From Pipra filicauda (Eukaryota; Chordata; Aves; Passeriformes; Pipridae): a DNA stretch of 64,000 nt. The stretch is from positions 558,001 through 622,000 of the forward strand of contig NW_024104295.1 of the NCBI RefSeq assembly GCF_003945595.2, written 5' to 3'. The position numbers and the translations under genes are program-made. Positions within the stretch are counted from its first letter, which is position 1. Each line of letters begins with the position of its first letter. Shown one piece after another: positions 58,004-64,000 of the stretch. A model generated the notes under the pieces. It saw nothing but the letters and a program-made list of their open reading frames with translations. It searched no databases and was not told the origin of the DNA.

Positions 58004-61000
58004 ACTGGGTCTGGTAATTGCAAATTCTACTTGGAACAGAGTCTGCTGCTGAAGCATGGAATTTGTCTGGTGTGGAATTAAGCAATGCATTGTTGCCTTG
58101 AGAACAGCACTTTAAAAACTGAAGCACTTTTTCAGTTGATCAAAGGGGAATTCTGAAACTTAGATGACTAAGGTCAAAGCCTGTGCAGTGCTAAACACCT
58201 GACAGTACTGTCAGCTGAAACTGAGGGTCTTCAACATCTTGTGGAAAGAGATCTGAAATAAGCCACCTCTCTTTAGAGTCAGTGTAATTCTCTCTGTAGT
58301 TTTCTTTTTAAAAAAACAGGGTTCTTAGATACATGCTGATAACTCAGTAATCTTAAGTCAAACCATTATGCTTTCAAGTCAATGTGCGAGTATAAACGAG
58401 TAATGGTAGTCTTGCCAAATAAAACTGGGACAAAACCGACAAGACCAGTACTGAAGTGTAATCTCACTGAGAGATGGGCTGGAGTTGTGCTCATAAATTG
58501 TGTCACTGTCCATATTGGAATTTTTGCTAAAGAAAATTTTCTAACTTTCGCTCTGTAAAAACTGGTCATAGGCTGTATTTGCATCTGGATAAATCCGGAT
58601 AAAGAAGTTGTTTGCAGCGTATCCTTGGCGCCTTTGAAATGTTATCCCTTGAAACCTACTGGGTATATCTAGACTTCCAGCTTTGCTGTTGTTGGCATGT
58701 ACAAACATTTTTTATGCACCTCCAGATTCTCCTCCTTCTCAACCAATTTCCATTCTCTGTTGATATTCTCTTCTTTCTCACTTCCACTTTCTTCTCCATC
58801 GTGGCTTCTTTCAGTATTACTTCCTCTCTATTCTTCCCCTTCCATTAGCTTCAAGTCACGTGGCTACCCAAACCAACAGAAATCTAATGCTGATGTTCTG
58901 TTCATTTCAGTTCAGTGACAAACTTGTCTGTCTCCTTCTGGTTGCCTCTCTTTCTTCAAACCTTAGTAACCAGGTAAAACCAATCCTGAGTCTGGGATGG
59001 CTGAGATGCTATGCCTGTGAGCCGCATCTGCTGCATGGGGCAATGACGGGCTAGAGCAGCTGGTGCTTGTGCTGCTGAAGCATCCTCCTCCTGTGCAGAC
59101 TTCAGTCCACTGGTTTTGATGCCATTTCCCCCAGTATTTGGCCTAACAGTTTCATGCTCTTAACTGTTTCCTCTAATTATATTAAGATGTTCATAGATAA
59201 CACATCAGTGAACATAAGTAGACTTTTCCCTCCTCTCGCTATTTCCCATTTTCATTTAAAGTTGATGATTCACAAATACCTGAGGAGAGACCCTAGCATA
59301 TCCTTAGTGAAATGCATGGTACTGATGTTCTTGACTTCATCAACTTGGCAGTTGATGAATCCCACTTTGTCTGGCCTGTGTGTATTTGTGTCATTGTGTT
59401 TATCTGTTTGTTAGTCTGTTGTGACACTGTTGATTCTAAGCAATAATTTGCTGATCCTAAATAACCCAAGTTTTGAACTTTGTGACCAGTATTATTAAAT
59501 GGTGACAAGATTGGTCAAAGAGAAAAAACCCACACCTATTCTTGACAAACTGCCTAATGCTTCTGAATAGACTAAAATTAGCTCTGTCATTCTTCCTGCT
59601 TTTAGGCATCTCAGTGTAATTATGTTGGGCAAAGTCAGCCAAGCTATAACTCAAACAAGCTTAAGTTTTAATGCAATTTTTTTAATGATTTGTCTTTCCT
59701 TCTAAGTAAAACAGAGATTAAGATAGCAGTTGCTTTTTCTTGCAGAGAGCATCTCAGGTAAAAAAATGAACCAGTGGTAAATTAAAGGCAAATATTCAGG
59801 CAGAATAAAATAATAATAATCAAAAAATGGACCAGACAGCAAATGCAGCTGATGCTAAGGAGGGTTGGGTCTAGTCCCATTTCTAATGCTTTGGTTAGTT
59901 AAAAGCTGTGATTATGTTCCACATGAACTATAACTTCATATATGCATTTTTCATTTATTAACTATGTTATGAAGATGATACAGACGGAGACAAAACTGTT
60001 ATGGAGGATTTGGGATGGAACAAGCATGCAAATGAGCCTATGCAAAAATGCATCTATTAGCCAGATGGTGAGTTACACAGGCATTAGTTTCTGTTTACCA
60101 TCTGTTTAATCCTCAGAAAGAGGCAGGAAAGGAGCTGGAAGCAGAGTAGAGGAACAGCAAACAGTAACAGTGTTGTAACCTTCACAATATGTCCTGAATG
60201 TTGCTTTTCTTAAATAGTTCAGTGAAATACCCATTTCTTGTGTCTGATGGTGGATACCAAGTTACTGCAAATTCTCTAAGTTTTTTTAATGCTTAGTTCT
60301 CTACTTTAGCCCCCATTCCCTGTGTTCCCTGTAAAAAGAAGACAAGTAGTTCCTCACCATGAGCAAAACGCTCATCATGGTTCAAAGCAGGTTACAATTA
60401 AAAAAAAATGCTTTAAACTACTAAACAATGTATATAACTGGGAGAAAAAAGACAAAGGTCCTGAATTTAGAGAGAAAAAGACCTTAAGGTCAACTAGTCC
60501 AACACTCCCTCAAAAAAAATGTAGTTTTAAATGCAGTTTGAAGTCTTAAACTTCTCAACTTATGGAGTGACAAAGTCAGGAAAAATAATTACAGGAAGTG
60601 CTGTTGAGAGAGATCTGTATTTTAGGCTGAAACTGGGAAACTGAATTGATTAATAATTTGCTTAAGATTCAATTTGGTTAAAATTCAAAGGCCCTTAGAG
60701 CTTATTTTCTCTCTGTTCACTAGAGGGTAGCAGAGAGAGTAGCAAGAACATTTCAGCATAGCCTGTGCTCAGTAGCAATGAGTTCACTTGCCAGCTTCTG
60801 TACTCTTAGACAAATCTGATGCCCTTCAGGCTCCTTGGCAGAACACAGAGTACGTTTGATGCTGTAAGTGTAAACCAACAGCATTTTTTATGCAACTTGG
60901 TGCAATTCAAAATCATACTTGGTTTTAACATTGTTAATAATTATATAATTTTTTAAGCTTATAAATGTAAGCATTTTCATGATCCACATTTTTCAGGAGC

Positions 61001-61280
61001 ATGTTTTCAGGAGCACTATATTCTGCATAGGGGATACTGTCAAATTTATGTAGGCAGATAATTTTTAAATAATACCATGACTATAGAAGGTTATTGCTCT
61101 TCTAGGCTGTATTTGTGGGCATTCCACTGAAATAAATGCCTGTAGTCCAGAATTTTATTCTGCCACCACATTAAATACCTGACAAAACAAACCATTATAC
61201 TGTAATACCACTAATAGAGACCTTGAGGCATGTCTGTTTCTACTGCCTGAAAATTCAACAGATTTCAGTGTCTTTTCCAG

Positions 61281-61350
61281 GGTGCAGAAGTCCAAAGGAA
61301 TATCATGAAAAGAGTTTCAGATATCTCTTTTGAAGAGCGACCATCTACTC
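61281..61350 (+). other. Weak exon candidate, unrecognised
   Basis: The acceptor TCAGTGTCTTTTCCAG ends at 61280 and a weaker donor GTACAG begins at 61351. The first frame is open through the 70 bp (GAEVQRNIMKRVSDISFEER...) and runs on to a TAG at 61441-61443. As an alternative it could be a terminal exon. The charged composition looks more protein-like than most frames here, but I cannot assign a family. Confidence 0.15.
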
Positions 61351-62919
61351 GTACAGTATTAATAAAAAAGCCAAAAACATTGTCCCATAACAACATCCCC
61401 CACCATCGATATTTATTGCTGTGTCTGCTCTCTGGCATTTAGGATTTTAAAGTTATGTGGTTTTATGAGGTGTTGTTAAAGGTAATACTTAACTGGCTGA
61501 GGCTGATCTTGTTACTATGTTAGAAATCGTCCTTTTCCCCCAAAATCATTCACGTTGTTGTTTGCTTTTATTTGCCTGTAATGTTGAGAAAATTGGATCT
61601 AAAAAAACCTGCTTAAAAATGTTTGCCCATCTTATGTAGTCTCTTGGGCATGCAGTAATAAAAAGGGACCTTTCATTAAGTAGTGGGACTATTTGCCAAC
61701 AACAGGAACCATTTGAAGTAGTTGCTCATTTCCCAAATAGCACTTAAGTTCCAAAGAAACACCCTTTTGTAATCTGTCTGCATTGTACTTGTAAAAGAAG
61801 AGTATGAACTGAAAAATGTGAGTTGCCATCCTCCCTTCCCCCTTCCCGTCCCCATACACATGCAAAGCTGTGCCCACTGCCCCTCACAACTTTTGAAGCT
61901 TTTGTATGTGCCTTTGTGCCAGCCCTGCATTGCAGATGGAGAGGTGAAGGGACTTCTTATATTGCCCAGCTTCATGTTCCACCCATCAAGTGGTTTCTGT
62001 AGGGCAAAAAAAATATTTAGGAAATCTTTTAATGACTCATCTCTTTGCATTAAAACCTTTCTCAATTCCTACCTCACTTCTGGTCTGAATTCCACAAAGA
62101 AAATGAAATCCACAGAGGGGATTCATAAATGTGGTCCATAATGAATATGGCAAACAAAAAGAAAACATGTTGATGTAGAGAACCATCCTTCTTGTTTTGC
62201 TGATTCACATGTTTCGTGATTGAACATTTATAAACCCAAACTGAAATATAAACTCACTTTGTATGCTATATAAGAAAGTAAATATGGTCCTTTTCATCAA
62301 ATTGAATTACCACATCAGTCTTCAAAGACTTTGGAAGCTTCATGTTGCAGCACAGCAGACAGATGTCCTGCCTAGGTTGAAGCTTTATTGTGTTTCACTT
62401 GTATGATGGATCATATCTGTACTCTGTTCTTTTTTCTGTTATAGAAAACCTTCTGGACTTTGATTCATACTAGGGAGTGTAAGTAATGCAATTGGTTCTG
62501 ATGTGCTTCAGTGAGAGGGAGCCATCAGACAAGAAAAAGCAGATAATATCTCAGCTTCCTGAAATCTAGATTAGAATTAGCTGCAAAACAAGTTATATTG
62601 CCCATTTTCAATTAGTTTATGTCTTTTAAATGAATTCTTTTAAGACAAGTTTAAAGAACAAATTTCTACAAAATTATGACATTCATTTTTGAAGATACAC
62701 TATTAGATATTTGTATTTACTGTGAAGGTGCTCAGGAAACTGAGATTTACATAGCAGTTCTGAGACTGCCACTCCAATACAGTAATAATTACTGTGGTCC
62801 TAAGCAACTTCTTACTACCAGGATCCTGCTAGTGGTTTTGTAATGTGTATTTGTAAAAAAACCATTCTACACTATACCCCAACAACATGAGCACCAGCTT
62901 TTCCCAGTCCAAGAACATC

Positions 62920-63000
62920 GATGTCTCAACCTCTTTGGTGTTTGAGGTTTGGGATGTCTCAACCCCTTTGGTGTTTGAGGTTTGGTGTTTGAGGTGTAGG
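62920..63000. repeat. 33-bp minisatellite, about 2.4 units
   Basis: Unit 1 (62920-62952) and unit 2 (62953-62985) start GATGTCTCAAC and differ at a single position (CCTCTTT vs CCCCTTT). A partial third unit (TGTTTGAGGTG) follows. Because 33 is divisible by three, an open frame crosses it as an 11-residue repeat (DVST.LVFEVW), which is a by-product and not evidence of a gene. Confidence 0.9.
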
Positions 63001-64000
63001 GATTTGGGGTATCTGCATTTGAAATACTGCCTCCCGCCTCTGTTTCTGTTTTATGTTCTTTTTTCTATCCCTTTGTTAAAAGGTAAGCACCAAGCTGCTG
63101 TGTTTTGAGTCCTGTCATTTGAGTTTTTAAACCCTTCAAGTAGGCTGAAGCATTCTCCATTTCTTTGACTTCTCAAGTTTTTTCTCACAAAAATATGTAT
63201 TTATTTTTTAAGGACAACTTTTCACCAGATAAGGCGGAAGAATACTTTGCCAGTGTTATGCATGCCAGGATAATATCATGCACCTAGACGATGTCAGTAC
63301 CACTGGGCACTGCCGCTTTAAGCTGCACTGTTCTGTGGTTTGGGGACTTGCTTTTCCTAGTGTCATATTTCCAACAGATGTTGTCTTGGTATGGGGGGAA
63401 AAGGGGTCTCACCTTCATAATCAGAGGACAGCTCACGTAGATACATGGACTAGTCTACTATATATTAAATAGAATTTATGCAATATCAAAATACTCAACA
63501 GTGATGAAGTAGAAATGTAATGATTTCCCATCATCCCTGCTTATTTATCTCATCCAGTTTTTCCTTCTCTTATCTTCTTTTTATTGGTCAATGTGCAAAT
63601 GCTTTTTTTGAGGGTAAGTGTCTCTATTTATGTTTATAAAATGCCAATCATTTTACCGATACTATCAAATCATAAGTAGCAGTAGCGTGACTCAATGTGC
63701 ATTGCATATGTGAACCAATATTTAAGAGTTTTATGAATTTTCTTACACTGTGTTTATGAGCCCCCAGAGTATTTGATGTGCATTCAGGCCACTTCAGTTC
63801 CTGTGCTTGATGTAATTAAACTAGACTGTTGATTTTTTTTTAACTAATCAACCTTGATGGCCTCTCATTAATAAACAACTTGTTAAATGACGAATTTCTG
63901 CAAGCGTGGACTTATTATTCAAGAAGCTATTGAAAATAATAGTTTGGAAGGCACAAAGCCAAAATTTGCAGTTTATGTAAGAATAGGCTAGAAAGTTTCA
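63001..64000. other. Unique AT-rich DNA to the window end
   Basis: No gene, RNA gene or interspersed repeat recognised. Only short T-runs are present. Confidence 0.5.

Larger units (their letters stand above)
57553..62919. other. Unique DNA with homopolymer tracts
   Basis: Contents noted: a poly-T run of 19 (57631-57649); a C-rich then T-rich pyrimidine tract (57958-58003); an exon-like segment at 61281-61350; and a short CR1-like scrap near 60475-60515 (ACCTTAAGGTCAACTAGTCC) that I do not call. No gene is recognised. Confidence 0.45.

Noticed and set aside
60475..60515. CR1-like scrap (ACCTTAAGGTCAACTAGTCC)
   Set aside because: Similar to a CR1 minus-strand tail but too short and without the octamer end, so not separable from chance.
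1..64000. CRISPR arrays, operons, bacterial promoters, tRNA and rRNA genes
   Set aside because: No regularly spaced direct repeats, no cloverleaf-like or rRNA-like sequence noticed, and the context is vertebrate nuclear DNA.

Overview
The window looks like nuclear DNA from a bird. The main evidence is its interspersed repeats. There are several CR1 LINE fragments, some ending in the avian CR1 3' tail (ATTCTATGATTCT-type octamers). Two LTRs belong to an endogenous-retrovirus family I recognise from bird genomes. There are also two copies of an RTE-like LINE. Open frames are short everywhere, there is no bacterial-style gene packing, and most of the sequence is moderately AT-rich. I cannot name the species or order. 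No complete protein-coding gene is visible. The window is best read as intergenic DNA or the inside of a very large intron.

Layout: 0-7 kb is unique AT-rich DNA with a 120-bp RTE-like insertion (1090-1209) inside a perfect 26-bp target-site duplication, and a short CR1 tail. 7.3 kb holds a GC-rich exon-like block. 9.66 kb holds a perfect 78-bp AT-rich palindrome. 12.7-12.9 kb holds a CpG-dense patch followed by a run of 20 Cs. 16.3 and 20.4 kb hold CR1 tails on opposite strands. 20.88-21.61 kb holds the best coding sequence in the window, the uninterrupted C-terminal part of a LINE reverse transcriptase flanked by a 13-bp target-site duplication. 21.6-30.3 kb is featureless to me. 30.29-31.37 kb is a solo LTR on the minus strand. 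40.8-41.3 kb is a minus-strand CR1, 52.55-53.04 kb a plus-strand CR1 3' end, and 54.7-55.67 kb a deleted CR1 ORF2. 57.07-57.55 kb is a truncated second copy of the LTR. The rest is unique DNA with microsatellites and homopolymer tracts.

No gene network can be described. The activity visible is retrotransposition: target-primed insertion of two LINE lineages and one LTR family, followed by truncation, deletion and recombination to a solo LTR. The two RTE-like copies share the end of the ORF, a CCHC-like knuckle (intact in one copy only), a 3' stem-loop and an ATG-type end, and so come from the same family at roughly 85% identity by eye. Six exon-like segments (acceptor, open frame, donor) are listed at low confidence. 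I recognise none of their peptides, and segments like these arise by chance in 64 kb. I see no undescribed gene system. The most worthwhile leads are the RTE-like pair, its 3' hairpin and the 9.7-kb palindrome.
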